Positions 35,068 to 47,437 of a DNA stretch of 64,000 bases are shown here, piece by piece. The notes beneath the pieces were generated by a model. It made no database searches. It was not told where the DNA came from and saw only the letters and a list, made by a program, of their open reading frames with translations. The stretch covers positions 186,027 through 250,026 of the forward strand of contig NZ_MSZX01000004.1 in the NCBI RefSeq assembly GCF_002021565.1. The letters run 5' to 3'. Source of the DNA: Paenibacillus selenitireducens. Its GTDB lineage: Bacteria > Bacillota > Bacilli > Paenibacillales > Paenibacillaceae. The stretch's first letter is position 1. Each line of letters opens with the position of its first letter. The position numbers and the translations under genes are program-made.

Positions 35068-35403
35068 ATGTCACAGATCCAAGATGATAAGAATGAATTA
35101 ACCCAAATGAACAAAGTTGTCGACCAATTACATCAACAAATCGATACCCTTGCTCACAGCTTGGAAAAAGCGCGTATTGCAGAATATACGGAATTTATGA
35201 CGAAGCCATGGAGATTGATTTGGATCAATATGTTGGCAGGTACTGCGAAAGGCGTCGGGTTAGCGATCGGATTCTCGGTTTTTGCTGCCATTTTTCTGTC
35301 CATCTTACAGTGGCTAAACCTATTGAATTTACCGATTATTGGCGATTATATTGCCGATCTGGTGCGTGTCGTACAACGGCAATTGGAAGGAAAACCTTAT
35401 TGA
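35068..35403 (+). CDS. DUF5665 membrane protein
   Basis: 111-residue protein: an N-terminal coiled-coil stretch (about 5-45), then a hydrophobic region (about 58-95) likely to form one or two membrane helices, and a basic end. It matches the small DUF5665 family of spore formers; function unknown. ATG 35068 is preferred over GTG 35059 because AGGGAG sits 8 bases upstream. Its stop runs 7 bases into the 3' end of the convergent yteA-like gene. Confidence 0.75.
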   Translation: MSQIQDDKNELTQMNKVVDQLHQQIDTLAHSLEKARIAEYTEFMTKPWRLIWINMLAGTAKGVGLAIGFSVFAAIFLSILQWLNLLNLPIIGDYIADLVRVVQRQLEGKPY

Positions 35404-36143
35404 TCTTCATCGACCACGAGATCAGGCTCCAATAATGGATCTCCTTCTTGTTCAGCGAGGTACTTATGGTATTGCTTGTTCCGAATAACAGATACATTCT
35501 TGCCGAAAATATCCGTTGCGACAAAGCTCTCATAAGATTCAACGAACCCGTCAAGTTCTTCCGAAGCTTCGATGGCCATGTCTTCATAATCCTCCACATT
35601 GTTGTCTTCGGCCATGGCTGGTGTATTGGAGGAACCCCAGCTTTCAACAATTTGCCAAGCATCCTCACCATCAAAACCATTCTGATCCTCTTGGTCATCC
35701 ATACTGGTTCGTCCAAAGGGAGGATTTAAAAATTGTTCTTCAATCGGCCGATGGTTGGACACTTCTTGTTCTTTTGAATGTTGGACACAATAAAGGGTGT
35801 ATGGAATGGCTTGCAGACGAGCGTAAGGAATGGGTTTGCTGCACTCATGACAAATGCCATAATCTCCATGATCCATTTGATCCAAGGCTTCGTTCACACG
35901 AGTGAGTAATCGTTCTTCATTCTCTAACAGCGCGATATCCTTGCCACGCTCGAACATTTCGGTTCCTAAATCGGCGGGGTGGTTGTCATTCGTGGACAGC
36001 TCTCCTGTTTCATCCCGCATGGAATTAGACAAGCCCATGTGATTGCTTTGTTCAATACGTTGTTCTAAATCCTTTTGCATAGCGATAAGTGATTGCTGAA
36101 GCGACTTCAACTGCTTCGAAGATAAATGGGATTCCTGTGACAT
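35397..36143 (-). CDS. yteA: YteA family protein with DksA/TraR-type zinc finger
   Basis: 248-residue protein. The N-terminal half has a coiled coil (about 8-35) and the conserved DNHPADLGTEMFERGKD. The zinc-finger-like segment (about 98-124) reads CHECSKPI ... YCVQH, so the fourth ligand is His rather than Cys, as I recall for YteA relatives. The C-terminal half is acidic. YteA is associated with sporulating cells; molecular role unknown. RC of 36144-36160 holds AGGAGCTGG before the ATG. It is convergent with the DUF5665 gene and divergent from lspA. Confidence 0.8.
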   Translation of the reverse strand: MSQESHLSSKQLKSLQQSLIAMQKDLEQRIEQSNHMGLSNSMRDETGELSTNDNHPADLGTEMFERGKDIALLENEERLLTRVNEALDQMDHGDYGICHECSKPIPYARLQAIPYTLYCVQHSKEQEVSNHRPIEEQFLNPPFGRTSMDDQEDQNGFDGEDAWQIVESWGSSNTPAMAEDNNVEDYEDMAIEASEELDGFVESYESFVATDIFGKNVSVIRNKQYHKYLAEQEGDPLLEPDLVVDEDQ

Positions 36144-36260
36144 TGTAAAGACCAGCTCCTTTGCATGCGTTCGTCCCTATATCTGCGATCTAATCTGACT
36201 TTAGGTTGCACGAGGGAGGAGGTTTTTAACGCGGTAAATTCTGAGGAGATGGGGAGAGAA

Positions 36261-36290
36261 TGGACGTTTACTTTTATGCTATGCTACAAT
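36261..36290 (+). promoter_or_regulatory. Candidate promoter for lspA
   Basis: TGGACG (36261-36266) and TACAAT (36285-36290), 18 bases apart, in the gap between the divergent yteA-like gene and lspA. The -35 is weak; a TATGCT seven bases upstream of the -10 could also serve. Confidence 0.4.
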
Positions 36291-36352
36291 AACTTAGGGC
36301 AATGGGCTTCTGCAGTCGTTGCTGACAGATTAGATCGGGGTGACACGAACAA

Positions 36353-36841
36353 GTGATTTATTTTCTTATTGGACTCATTGTGATTATTTTGGATCAAGTA
36401 ACGAAATGGATGATTGCCACAAAATTAATGATCGGTGAAGAAATTAGCGTGATCGGCAACTTCTTCCTCATTACATCGCACCGAAATCGCGGAGCAGCCT
36501 TTGGAATACTGCAAGAGCAACGTTGGTTTTTTGTTGTGATTACGATTGTTGTTGTTAGTGCGATTATTTGGTACATGCTGCATATTCGCAAAAGCGCAAG
36601 TTGGGTCATCCTTACAGGACTAGGACTTATTTTAGGGGGAGCCATCGGGAACTTCTGGGATCGTGCATTACATGGCGAAGTGGTCGATTTTCTTATGTTT
36701 AACTTTGGAAGCTATACCTTCCCGATTTTTAATGTAGCCGATTCGGCCATCTGTGTAGGGGTTGTACTTGTCCTTCTGGATTCCTTATTCATGACGAAAA
36801 AAGAAAGTGAACATCACGTACAAAGTGAGGAACAGCAATGA
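36353..36841 (+). CDS. lspA: Lipoprotein signal peptidase II
   Basis: 162-residue membrane aspartyl protease removing signal peptides from prolipoproteins, several of which are encoded in this window. Four hydrophobic helices; catalytic Asp residues in NFWDRALHGEVVDF and FNVADSAIC. The start is GTG 36353, 9 bases after GGGGTGA. It overlaps the next gene by 4 bases (ATGA), a coupled pair as in Bacillus (lspA-ylyB). Confidence 0.95.
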   Translation: MIYFLIGLIVIILDQVTKWMIATKLMIGEEISVIGNFFLITSHRNRGAAFGILQEQRWFFVVITIVVVSAIIWYMLHIRKSASWVILTGLGLILGGAIGNFWDRALHGEVVDFLMFNFGSYTFPIFNVADSAICVGVVLVLLDSLFMTKKESEHHVQSEEQQ

Positions 36842-37785
36842 GTGATCAACAAGAAAGAACGGAAACAGACCAGGAGACATTGGAATGGGTCGTTGCCGCT
36901 GAATTTCATAAAGAGCGTATTGATAAATACATAACCGAGTCGATGGAAGATCAAATATCTCGGTCACAGATCCAATTGTGGATCCAAGATGGACATGTAT
37001 TGGTCAATAATCGACTTGTCAAAGCAAATTATAAATTGGCAGAAGGGGATCGCATTGCGCTGACCATACCGGAGCCTTCGAATGTAGATATCGTGCCCGA
37101 GGATATTCCGCTAGATATTGCATACGAAGACAGTGATGTGATCGTCATTAACAAACCGCGGGGCATGGTGGTTCATCCGGCGCCAGGTCATACGTCTGGA
37201 ACCGTAGTCAATGCGTTGATGTACCATTGTAAGGACTTATCCGGGATCAATGGGGAATTACGTCCAGGCATTGTTCATCGCATTGATAAAGACACGTCAG
37301 GGCTTCTGATGGCAGCGAAGCATGACAAAGCACATGCCTCACTTGCAGCACAGCTGAAGGATCATTCGGTAACCCGTAAATATATTGCGATCGTACACGG
37401 TAATATTGCGCATGACCATGGTACAATCGATGCACCGATCGGACGCGATTCCAATGATCGTAAAATGTATACTGTGACAGAGAAGAATAGTAAACATGCG
37501 GTAACACATTTTCTTGTTTTAGAGCGGTTCGGGGATTATACGATGGTGGAATTGAAATTAGAGACGGGCCGGACGCATCAGATCCGTGTTCATATGAAGT
37601 TTATTGGACATCCCTTGGTAGGAGATCCGATGTATGGTCGCAGTAAAGGAATGCAAATGAATGGACAAGCGCTGCATGCAGCCATTCTTGGATTCGTGCA
37701 TCCAATGAATGAATCTTACTTGGAATTCAGCGCTCCGCTGCCAGACGACATAGAGCACCTTCTTGAGCGCTTAAGAACAAGGTAA
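36838..37785 (+). CDS. ylyB: RluA/RluD family pseudouridine synthase
   Basis: 315-residue rRNA pseudouridine synthase. An N-terminal S4 domain (about 20-80) is followed by the catalytic domain with HRIDKDTSGLL (catalytic Asp in the motif), INKPRGMVVHPAPGH, RKYIAIVHG and LKLETGRTHQIRVH. By position it is YlyB; the modified base is probably in 23S rRNA but cannot be read from the sequence. A good terminator follows. Confidence 0.92.
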   Translation: MSDQQERTETDQETLEWVVAAEFHKERIDKYITESMEDQISRSQIQLWIQDGHVLVNNRLVKANYKLAEGDRIALTIPEPSNVDIVPEDIPLDIAYEDSDVIVINKPRGMVVHPAPGHTSGTVVNALMYHCKDLSGINGELRPGIVHRIDKDTSGLLMAAKHDKAHASLAAQLKDHSVTRKYIAIVHGNIAHDHGTIDAPIGRDSNDRKMYTVTEKNSKHAVTHFLVLERFGDYTMVELKLETGRTHQIRVHMKFIGHPLVGDPMYGRSKGMQMNGQALHAAILGFVHPMNESYLEFSAPLPDDIEHLLERLRTR

Positions 37786-37810
37786 CATGAAAATACAAAT
37801 GTTCAGATGA

Positions 37811-37842
37811 AAAATCCATTCCAATCGGAATGGATTTTCTTC
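37811..37842 (+). terminator. Terminator after the lspA-ylyB pair
   Basis: Perfect 12-bp stem AAAATCCATTCC/GGAATGGATTTT with an AATC loop, followed by CTTC; the T tract is within the stem end. Confidence 0.85.
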
Positions 37843-37907
37843 ATATTAGTCAGTAGTAGATTATAGTATGTATTTATGAACTCGTGCTATTAAAGGAGAG
37901 GTAATCA

Positions 37908-39161
37908 TTGACTATTGAACAATATCAAGAAACGTATATTCAGAAGAGCTTCGCGAATCGTATCGGGGGCGAAAATTATGGGAAAGACACAGCCATTTAT
38001 AAATTCGAAAAAATAAAACGTGCCAAAGCAGCAGCGAAAAAAGCCTTTCCCGATGTAGAGCTGATCGATATGGGTGTTGGCGAGCCAGACGAAATGGCGC
38101 ATGCAGGAATTTTATCCAAGCTAGCTGAAGAAGCGGCCAAACCTGAGAATCGGGGTTACGCGGATAACGGTATTACGGAATTTAAAGAAGCTGCAGCACG
38201 TTACTTAAAAAATGTATTTCAAGTGGACGGCATCCACCCAGAAACAGAGATCGTTCACTCCATTGGATCGAAGCCGGCGCTTGCCATGCTTCCTTCTTGC
38301 TTCATTAATCCTGGGGATATCACCATTATGACCGTACCTGGTTACCCCATTCTCGGTACGCATACGAAATACCTTGGCGGTGAAGTATATTCAGTACCGT
38401 TACTGAAAGAAAATAACTTCTTGCCGAAGCTCGATGAAATCCCAGAGAACATTCGTCGCCGGGCAAAGCTGCTCTACTTGAACTATCCGAACAATCCAAC
38501 AGGCGCAAGTGCAACGGTAGAATTTTTCACGGAAGTTGTAGCATGGGCGAAGCAGAATGACGTCATTGTCGTGCATGATGCTCCATATGCTGCATTAACG
38601 TATGACGGATTGAAGCCGCTGAGCTTCCTATCCGTGCCAGGTGCGAAGGATGTAGGTGTGGAATTGCATTCCTTATCGAAGTCCTACAACATGACAGGAT
38701 GGCGTATAGGTTTTGTTGCCGGGAACCCATTGATTGTCAAAGCATTCAGTGATGTGAAAGACAACAACGATTCCGGACAATTCATTGCGATTCAAAAAGC
38801 AGCGGCCTACGGCCTTGATAACCCGCAAATAACCGAAGAGATCGCAGCTAAATATTCACGTCGCCACGATATGCTCGTTGGGGCATTGAATGAAATCGGA
38901 TTTACAGCTTCCAAACCGAAAGGTTCCTTCTTCTTGTACGTTGAAATGCCGAAAGGGATTAAAGGGGGACAACGGTTCGAGACGGCAGAAGATTTCTCGC
39001 AGTATTTGATTCGTGAAAAATTAATCTCTACAGTACCTTGGGATGACGCAGGCCACTTCGTTCGTTTCTCAGTGACATTCATTGCGAACGGTGTGGAAGA
39101 GGAGAAACGTGTCATTGAAGAAATTAAAAGCCGGTTAACAGATGTCGAATTTGAATTCTAA
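37908..39161 (+). CDS. dapL: Class I/II aminotransferase, probable LL-diaminopimelate aminotransferase
   Basis: 417-residue PLP enzyme. The PLP lysine is in HSLSKSYNMTGWRIGF, with YPNNPTGA and DAPYAALTYDG as cofactor motifs. The N-terminus (FANRIGGENYGKDTAIYKFEK then DMGVGEPDE) fits the DapL group, which makes LL-diaminopimelate in one step from tetrahydrodipicolinate. That would supply the meso-DAP used by MurE. A related aminotransferase of different specificity cannot be excluded without phylogeny. Start TTG 37908 after AAGGAGAGG. Confidence 0.7.
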   Translation: MTIEQYQETYIQKSFANRIGGENYGKDTAIYKFEKIKRAKAAAKKAFPDVELIDMGVGEPDEMAHAGILSKLAEEAAKPENRGYADNGITEFKEAAARYLKNVFQVDGIHPETEIVHSIGSKPALAMLPSCFINPGDITIMTVPGYPILGTHTKYLGGEVYSVPLLKENNFLPKLDEIPENIRRRAKLLYLNYPNNPTGASATVEFFTEVVAWAKQNDVIVVHDAPYAALTYDGLKPLSFLSVPGAKDVGVELHSLSKSYNMTGWRIGFVAGNPLIVKAFSDVKDNNDSGQFIAIQKAAAYGLDNPQITEEIAAKYSRRHDMLVGALNEIGFTASKPKGSFFLYVEMPKGIKGGQRFETAEDFSQYLIREKLISTVPWDDAGHFVRFSVTFIANGVEEEKRVIEEIKSRLTDVEFEF

Positions 39162-39174
39162 TTCGATCTTTGGG

Positions 39175-39203
39175 TTGACAGCTGGAACATAAAGTGGGAT
39201 AAT
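39175..39203 (+). promoter_or_regulatory. Sigma-A promoter of the pyr operon
   Basis: Perfect -35 TTGACA (39175-39180), 17-base spacer, -10 GATAAT (39198-39203). Confidence 0.9.
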
Positions 39204-39209
39204 CCTTTT

Positions 39210-40901
<1,692 letters not shown>

Positions 40902-40924
40902 AACCTGAAGGGATGGAATGACAA

Positions 40925-42205
40925 ATGGGATTAATCATTAAGAATGCGAGCGTATTGAACGCAGCTGGAGAACTTGAATTAAAAACAATTACGATCGAAG
41001 ATAACCGGATTACCGGTATTATAGATGCAAAAAGTACTGTAGAGAGCAACGCTGAAGTGATTGATGCTGAGGGCAAATTAGTCGCTCCAGGATTCATTGA
41101 TATGCATGTTCATTTAAGAGAACCAGGCTTCGAACATAAAGAAACAATTGCAACAGGCACACAATCCGCTGCGAAAGGCGGCTTTACAACGATCGCATGT
41201 ATGCCGAACACACGCCCTGTCATCGATACGGCGGATACGGTGAAGCTCGTGTTAGATAAAGCGGAGTCAGAAGGAATTGTCCGAGTGCTTCCTTATGCAG
41301 CCATTACGAAAAATGAATTGGGCCGTGAATTAACGGACTTTGCTTCATTAAAAGAAGCGGGTGCGATCGGGTTTACCGACGACGGGGTAGGCGTTCAGAA
41401 TGCGCAAATGATGAAAGATGCGATGACATTAGCGGCTTCCATGGATATGCCGGTGATCGCGCACTGTGAAGATGAGTCCCTTGTCGTAGGCGCGGCTGTG
41501 AACGAAGGAACATTCGCAACGAAACACGGACTGAAAGGGATTCCGAATGAATCCGAAGCGATCCATGTTGGACGCGATGTGCTTTTAGCGGAAGCAACGG
41601 GCGTTCATTATCATGTCTGCCACGTCAGCACAGAGCAATCCATCCGATTAATTCGTCAAGCGAAGCAATTCGGCGTGAAAGTGACGGCAGAGGTATGCCC
41701 ACATCACCTTTTACTCTCGGAAGAAGATATTCCTGGATTGGATGCGAATTGGAAAATGAACCCTCCGCTTCGTTCTCCGCGTGATGTACAAGCTTGTATC
41801 GAAGCGCTGGAAGACGGAACGATTGATATCGTGGTAACAGACCATGCACCGCATAGTGCGGAAGAAAAAGCGCGCGGCATGCAGCTTGCTCCATTCGGCA
41901 TCGTAGGATTCGAGACAGCATTCCCGCTGCTTTATACGAAATTCGTTGCAACAGGCAAATGGACATTAGATTTCTTAGTGAAACGTATGACATCGGATCC
42001 AGCTCGTGTGTTCGGCCTTGAGCAAGGGAAATTGGAAGTGGGTGCGCTTGCGGATCTCACGATCGTAGATCTTGAGACAGAACAAGCTGTAAATCCAGAA
42101 ACCTTCCTTTCGAAGGGGCGCAATACGCCATTTACAGATTGGAATTTAAAAGGTTGGCCAACAGCAACGATCGTGAACGGGCAGCTCGTATGGTCCGCAA
42201 AATAA
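40925..42205 (+). CDS. pyrC: Dihydroorotase
   Basis: 426-residue class I amidohydrolase cyclising carbamoyl-aspartate. Metal-binding DMHVHLREPG, the CHVSTEQSIRLIR and VTDHAPHS motifs are present. GGGATGGAATGAC... places a ribosome binding site before ATG 40925. It is followed by a 99-base gap with a promoter-like element before carA. Confidence 0.95.
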   Translation: MGLIIKNASVLNAAGELELKTITIEDNRITGIIDAKSTVESNAEVIDAEGKLVAPGFIDMHVHLREPGFEHKETIATGTQSAAKGGFTTIACMPNTRPVIDTADTVKLVLDKAESEGIVRVLPYAAITKNELGRELTDFASLKEAGAIGFTDDGVGVQNAQMMKDAMTLAASMDMPVIAHCEDESLVVGAAVNEGTFATKHGLKGIPNESEAIHVGRDVLLAEATGVHYHVCHVSTEQSIRLIRQAKQFGVKVTAEVCPHHLLLSEEDIPGLDANWKMNPPLRSPRDVQACIEALEDGTIDIVVTDHAPHSAEEKARGMQLAPFGIVGFETAFPLLYTKFVATGKWTLDFLVKRMTSDPARVFGLEQGKLEVGALADLTIVDLETEQAVNPETFLSKGRNTPFTDWNLKGWPTATIVNGQLVWSAK

Positions 42206-42235
42206 TTAATTAAAAATTAAGCTCGGATGTAGCTA

Positions 42236-42263
42236 TGCATAAGTATGCAGTATAAGGTATAAT
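42236..42263 (+). promoter_or_regulatory. Palindrome and -10 box before carA
   Basis: TGCATA-AG-TATGCA (42236-42249) is a perfect 6-2-6 palindrome, followed 8 bases later by a perfect TATAAT (42258-42263). The palindrome lies where a -35 would be. Its outline recalls an arginine-repressor box (TGAATnnnnATTCA type), but two positions per side differ. A regulated internal promoter for carAB is inferred. Confidence 0.45.
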
Positions 42264-42304
42264 TATCATGTTAGGTTTTATTTTACTCGAGGGATGTGAA
42301 TCGA

Positions 42305-43438
42305 ATGCAAGCAAGATTATTGTTAGAAGACGGCACATTATTTACAGGCAAGGCATTTGGTGCTGAAGGTCAGTCGACTGGTGAAGTCGTATTTAATACA
42401 GGGATTACAGGGTACCAAGAGGTTATTTCGGATCCATCCTACTGCGGTCAAATCGTAACGATGACGCATCCGTTAATCGGTAACTACGGAATTACGCGCG
42501 ATGACTTTGAAGCGATTCGCCCATATATTCATGGATTTGTCGTGCGCCGCCATGAACCTGTACCTAGTAACTGGCGCGCTGAATATACATTAGATTCCTT
42601 GTTGAAAGAGTACGGCATTGTCGGTATCAGCGAAATTGATACACGGATGCTCACTCGTATCCTTCGTAACCACGGAACGATGAAAGGGATTCTTACGACA
42701 GGCTCCATGCCGGTTGAAGAATTGAAAGAAATGCTCGGGATGTCGGAATTAATGCGTGATCAAGTGGCACGTACGTCAACGCCAACTTCCTACAGCAGCC
42801 CTGGAGACGGTGAGCGGATCGTATTGATCGACTACGGTGCAAAGAGCGGGATTGTGCGTGAATTGACCAAACGCGGATGCGACGTCGTCGTTGTCCCTCA
42901 TGATACAACGGCAGAAGAGATTCGCCGCTTGAAACCAGACGGCATTCAATTGTCCAACGGCCCTGGGGACCCGAAAGATGTACCGCATGCCGTTGCTACG
43001 TTGAAAGAATTGATTGGTGAGTATCCTATCTTCGGAATCTGTCTAGGACATCAATTGTTCGCTCTAGCTAGTGGGGCAGATACAACGCGCTTGAAGTTCG
43101 GACATCGCGGCGGTAACCATCCGGTAAAAGAACTTGCAACAAACCGTTGCTTCATTACTTCCCAGAACCATGGATATACGGTACTTGAGGATTCCATCAA
43201 AGGAACAGATTTAGAAGTAACGCACATCAATAACAATGATAAATCGATCGAAGGTTTGAAACATAAGAAATATCCTGTGTTCACCGTGCAATATCACCCA
43301 GAAGCAGCACCAGGACCTTATGATAATAGCTATCTTTTCGATCAGTTCTTAGATATGATTCGTGAACATAAGCTGGCACATCCCAAAGCGCCTCGTCAAG
43401 CTGAGATCGTAGCCGCAGCCATGAAAGGAGATCTATAA
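42305..43438 (+). CDS. carA: Carbamoyl-phosphate synthase small (glutaminase) subunit
   Basis: 377-residue glutaminase that feeds ammonia to CarB. N-terminal CarA domain (about 1-150) and class I amidotransferase domain with [12 protein letters not shown] (nucleophile Cys) and the HPEAAPGP His/Glu motif. ATG 42305 chosen; the GTG at 42296 is too close to the GAGGGA binding site. The name pyrAA also applies. No arginine-specific copy is seen in the window. Confidence 0.95.
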   Translation: MQARLLLEDGTLFTGKAFGAEGQSTGEVVFNTGITGYQEVISDPSYCGQIVTMTHPLIGNYGITRDDFEAIRPYIHGFVVRRHEPVPSNWRAEYTLDSLLKEYGIVGISEIDTRMLTRILRNHGTMKGILTTGSMPVEELKEMLGMSELMRDQVARTSTPTSYSSPGDGERIVLIDYGAKSGIVRELTKRGCDVVVVPHDTTAEEIRRLKPDGIQLSNGPGDPKDVPHAVATLKELIGEYPIFGICLGHQLFALASGADTTRLKFGHRGGNHPVKELATNRCFITSQNHGYTVLEDSIKGTDLEVTHINNNDKSIEGLKHKKYPVFTVQYHPEAAPGPYDNSYLFDQFLDMIREHKLAHPKAPRQAEIVAAAMKGDL

Positions 43439-43439
43439 T

Positions 43440-46400
43440 ATGCCTAAAAATACTGAACTTAAGAAGATTCTCGTCATCGGTTCCGGTCCGATCGTGATCG
43501 GGCAAGCCGCAGAGTTCGACTATGCGGGAACGCAAGCTTGTCAAGCATTGAAAGAAGAAGGGTTGGAGGTTGTGTTGATTAACAGCAACCCTGCAACCAT
43601 CATGACAGATACGAACATGGCTGATAAAGTATATATCGAGCCGATTACATTGGAATTCGTGACACAAATTATCCGTCAAGAGCGTCCAGATGGATTGCTT
43701 CCAACACTTGGAGGCCAGACAGGTCTAAACATGGCGGTTGAACTTGCAAAAGCGGGTGTACTAGAACGTGAGAACGTGAAATTGCTAGGTACACAGCTTA
43801 TGGCGATCGAAAAAGCGGAAGATCGTGATTTGTTCCGCGACTTGATGCGTGAATTGGAGCAGCCGGTTCCTGATAGTACCATCGTAACAACCGTTCAAGA
43901 AGCTGTAGATTTCGCAAAAGAAATCGGTTATCCAATCATCGTTCGCCCTGCTTATACGCTAGGTGGTACAGGCGGCGGGATTTGTGCGAACGAAGAAGAG
44001 TTGCTAGAAACGGTAGCATCCGGTATTCGTTACAGCCCAATCAGCCAATGTCTGATTGAGAAGAGCATCGCAGGAATGAAAGAAGTTGAGTACGAGGTTA
44101 TGCGCGATGCGAACGATAACTGTATCGTCGTGTGTAACATGGAGAACTTTGACCCGGTAGGCGTACATACAGGCGACAGTATTGTCGTAGCGCCAAGCCA
44201 AACGTTGTCAGACCGCGAATATCAAATGCTTCGTTCTGCTTCGCTCAAAATCATTCGCGCCCTGAACATTGAAGGCGGATGTAACGTGCAGTTCGCGCTT
44301 GATCCACATAGCTTCCAATACTATGTCATTGAAGTAAACCCGCGCGTTAGCCGCTCTTCGGCGCTTGCTTCCAAAGCAACGGGTTATCCGATTGCGAAGA
44401 TGGCAGCCAAAATCGCAGTAGGCTATACGCTGGATGAAATCGTGAACCCTGTAACAGGACAGACGTATGCATGCTTCGAGCCAACCCTGGATTATATCGT
44501 TACGAAAATTCCACGTTGGCCGTTCGATAAATTTATCTCTGCCAACCGTAAGCTTGGCACACAAATGAAGGCGACAGGCGAAGTTATGGCGATTGGCCGG
44601 ACATTCGAAGAGTCGATTCATAAAGCGGTTCGTTCTTTGGAAATCGGTGTGAACCGAATTTATCTGAAGGATGCTGAGACGCTTGATGAAGCAACGTTGA
44701 ATCTACGGTTGGAGAAACCAGATGATGAGCGTATGTTCTTAGTGGCAGAAGCTTTCCGTAGAGGATATTCTTTGCAGAAAATTCAAGATCTTACGAAAAT
44801 TGACTGGTGGTTCCTCGATAAAATCGAAGGTCTCGTGAAATTCGAGCAAGAGCTTCAACAAGAGACGAACCTAAGTTATGAAACACTCTACGAAGCGAAA
44901 CGTAAAGGATTTACAGACCGCTCCATCGCCGAAATTCGCCATGCAGCGAATCCCGATGCAGCATTCACGCAGGAAGCTGACGTACGTGACTTCCGCTTAG
45001 AGCACGGATTGAAGCCGGTATATAAAATGGTTGATACCTGTGCGGCAGAGTTCGAAGCCGTAACACCTTACTACTACTCTACGTACGAGACTGAGAACGA
45101 AGTGATTGAATCGCCAAAAGAGAAGATCGTCGTGCTGGGATCGGGTCCAATCCGGATCGGTCAAGGGATTGAATTCGACTATTCTACAGTACATGCGGTA
45201 TGGGCAATTCAGAAAGCTGGTTATGAAGCGGTTATCATCAATAATAACCCTGAAACGGTATCGACGGATTTCAATACTTCCGATAGATTGTACTTCGAGC
45301 CATTGTTCTTTGAAGATGTTATGAACGTGATCGAGCAAGAGAAACCTGTAGGCGTAATCGTTCAATTCGGTGGACAAACGGCGATTAACTTAGCGGCGCC
45401 GCTCTCCAAAGCAGGTGTACGCATTCTCGGAACGAGCTTAGAGAGCATCGATGAAGCGGAAAATCGGAAGAAATTCGAAGCGCTTCTATCCCGATTAGAC
45501 ATCGCACAACCTAAAGGCAGCACGGTAACTTCCGTAGATGAAGCGGTTGGCACAGCACAAGGTCTGGGGTATCCTGTACTTGTTCGTCCTTCGTATGTCC
45601 TCGGCGGACGCGCGATGGAAATCGTGTATTCGGATGAAGAATTGCTAAATTACATGGAACAAGCCGTGAAGATTAACCCAGATCATCCGGTATTGATTGA
45701 CCGTTATATGCTTGGTAAAGAAGTAGAAGTGGATGCGATCTGTGATGGTGAGACTGTATTGATCCCAGGGATCATGGAACATATCGAACGCGCAGGGGTT
45801 CACTCCGGCGACTCGATCGCGGTATATCCTCCACAACACTTGGCTGAGCATTTGAAACAACAAGTTGTAGATATTACGATCCGTATCGCCAAAGAATTGA
45901 AAACGATCGGGTTGGTGAACATCCAGTTCGTTATCTTTAAGGATCAAGTGTATGTAATCGAGGTCAACCCTCGCTCATCCCGTACAGTACCGTTCTTAAG
46001 TAAAGTAACGAGTATTCCAATGGCGAACTTGGCTACCAAAGCGATCTTAGGTACAAAGCTTGCGGATCTTGGCTACCAAGACGGACTATGGCCAGAAGAT
46101 GAGTATGTATCGGTAAAAGTGCCGGTATTCTCCTTTGCGAAATTGCGTCGCGTAGAACCGACATTAGGACCTGAAATGAAATCAACAGGCGAAGTCATGG
46201 GCCGCGATTTAAGCTATGCCAAAGCCTTGTATAAAGGTCTTGTCGGATCGGGCATGCGTATTCCGCCAACGGGCGCGATTATTGCAACGGTAGCAGACAA
46301 AGATAAAGATGAAGCAGTTGAAATTCTTCGCGGCTTCTATAACATGGGTTACAAAATCATTGCGACAGGCGGTACGGCACAAGCTCTTACGGATGCCGGC

Positions 46401-46661
46401 ATGATTGTAATGACTGTGAACAAATTGAGTGAAGGAACGCCGAACATTCTAGATATGATCCGCAATGGGCAGGCGCACTTTGTAGTCAATACGTTAACAA
46501 AAGGCAAAACCCCTGAACGTGACGGATTTAGAATTCGCCGTGAAGCGGTAGAGAACGGTGTTGTATGTATGACATCTTTGGATACGGTAAGTGCACTGCT
46601 AGGGATGCTTGAAGCTATTAACTTCTCTACACGCAGTATGCCGGCTTTCCATCAGCAATAA
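43440..46661 (+). CDS. carB: Carbamoyl-phosphate synthase large subunit
   Basis: 1073-residue synthase formed of two ATP-grasp halves: [16 protein letters not shown] and [14 protein letters not shown] mark the start of each half. The first makes carboxyphosphate, the second phosphorylates carbamate. The C-terminal MGS-like domain (about 930-1073, [13 protein letters not shown]) is the regulatory site for nucleotides or PRPP. It starts 1 base after the carA stop. pyrK and pyrD, which follow in B. subtilis, are missing. Confidence 0.96.
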   Translation: MPKNTELKKILVIGSGPIVIGQAAEFDYAGTQACQALKEEGLEVVLINSNPATIMTDTNMADKVYIEPITLEFVTQIIRQERPDGLLPTLGGQTGLNMAVELAKAGVLERENVKLLGTQLMAIEKAEDRDLFRDLMRELEQPVPDSTIVTTVQEAVDFAKEIGYPIIVRPAYTLGGTGGGICANEEELLETVASGIRYSPISQCLIEKSIAGMKEVEYEVMRDANDNCIVVCNMENFDPVGVHTGDSIVVAPSQTLSDREYQMLRSASLKIIRALNIEGGCNVQFALDPHSFQYYVIEVNPRVSRSSALASKATGYPIAKMAAKIAVGYTLDEIVNPVTGQTYACFEPTLDYIVTKIPRWPFDKFISANRKLGTQMKATGEVMAIGRTFEESIHKAVRSLEIGVNRIYLKDAETLDEATLNLRLEKPDDERMFLVAEAFRRGYSLQKIQDLTKIDWWFLDKIEGLVKFEQELQQETNLSYETLYEAKRKGFTDRSIAEIRHAANPDAAFTQEADVRDFRLEHGLKPVYKMVDTCAAEFEAVTPYYYSTYETENEVIESPKEKIVVLGSGPIRIGQGIEFDYSTVHAVWAIQKAGYEAVIINNNPETVSTDFNTSDRLYFEPLFFEDVMNVIEQEKPVGVIVQFGGQTAINLAAPLSKAGVRILGTSLESIDEAENRKKFEALLSRLDIAQPKGSTVTSVDEAVGTAQGLGYPVLVRPSYVLGGRAMEIVYSDEELLNYMEQAVKINPDHPVLIDRYMLGKEVEVDAICDGETVLIPGIMEHIERAGVHSGDSIAVYPPQHLAEHLKQQVVDITIRIAKELKTIGLVNIQFVIFKDQVYVIEVNPRSSRTVPFLSKVTSIPMANLATKAILGTKLADLGYQDGLWPEDEYVSVKVPVFSFAKLRRVEPTLGPEMKSTGEVMGRDLSYAKALYKGLVGSGMRIPPTGAIIATVADKDKDEAVEILRGFYNMGYKIIATGGTAQALTDAGMIVMTVNKLSEGTPNILDMIRNGQAHFVVNTLTKGKTPERDGFRIRREAVENGVVCMTSLDTVSALLGMLEAINFSTRSMPAFHQQ

Positions 46662-46708
46662 GCCATCATTTATCGAATTATCTAAAAACAAGGAGGCAAC
46701 CGTAAACG

Positions 46709-47437
46709 ATGAGTCACCGAGATGAAGTAGCAGGTCGCATTATGGTCGCGCTCGATTATCCGAATGTGGACCAAGCGCGTGAGCTATTACAACAATTACA
46801 GGGGATTCCTTGTTATATGAAAGTGGGCATGCAGCTTTATTATGCTGAAGGCCCAGCCTTTGTACGTGAGTTGAAAGAGCTTGGATATAAAGTATTCTTA
46901 GATTTGAAATTGCATGATATTCCGAATACCGTGAAAAGCGGAGCGAACAGCATTACGAAGCTTGGCGTGGACATGATTAATGTTCACGCAGCAGGCGGCG
47001 TAGAGATGATGGCAGCAGCGATGAAGGGTGTAGAGGAAGCTCTGCAAGAAAACCCCGCATTGGACAAGCCTATCGTCATCGCTGTTACGCAGCTTACTAG
47101 CACGAGCCAGCAGATGCTGAATGAAGAAATCGGTATTCCGGGTGCTGTAGCAGACGCAGTTGTGCATTATGCGAAGCTAACGAAGCAAGCCGGTCTTGAC
47201 GGTGTCGTAGCATCGCCACTTGAGGTCGAAATGATCAAAGCCGCGTGCGGAAATGAATTCAAGACGATTACGCCGGGAATTCGCCCAGCGGGCAGCGCGA
47301 AGGGTGACCAGACGCGCGTCATGACACCGAAGCAAGCATTGACAGAGGGGACAGATTTCATCGTCATTGGTCGACCGATTACGACGGCTGCGAATCCAAG
47401 AGAAGCAATCGAGAACATTATTGAGGAGCTGATTTGA
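46709..47437 (+). CDS. pyrF: Orotidine 5'-phosphate decarboxylase
   Basis: 242-residue TIM-barrel decarboxylase giving UMP. Catalytic motif [13 protein letters not shown] (Asp-x-Lys-x-x-Asp) and [14 protein letters not shown] (phosphate binding) are present. AGGAGG lies upstream of ATG 46709. It overlaps pyrE by 4 bases. Confidence 0.96.
   Translation: MSHRDEVAGRIMVALDYPNVDQARELLQQLQGIPCYMKVGMQLYYAEGPAFVRELKELGYKVFLDLKLHDIPNTVKSGANSITKLGVDMINVHAAGGVEMMAAAMKGVEEALQENPALDKPIVIAVTQLTSTSQQMLNEEIGIPGAVADAVVHYAKLTKQAGLDGVVASPLEVEMIKAACGNEFKTITPGIRPAGSAKGDQTRVMTPKQALTEGTDFIVIGRPITTAANPREAIENIIEELI

Noticed and set aside
36165-36356. 63-residue open frame before lspA
   Set aside because: It has no ribosome binding site and covers the likely lspA promoter region, and the product resembles nothing known.
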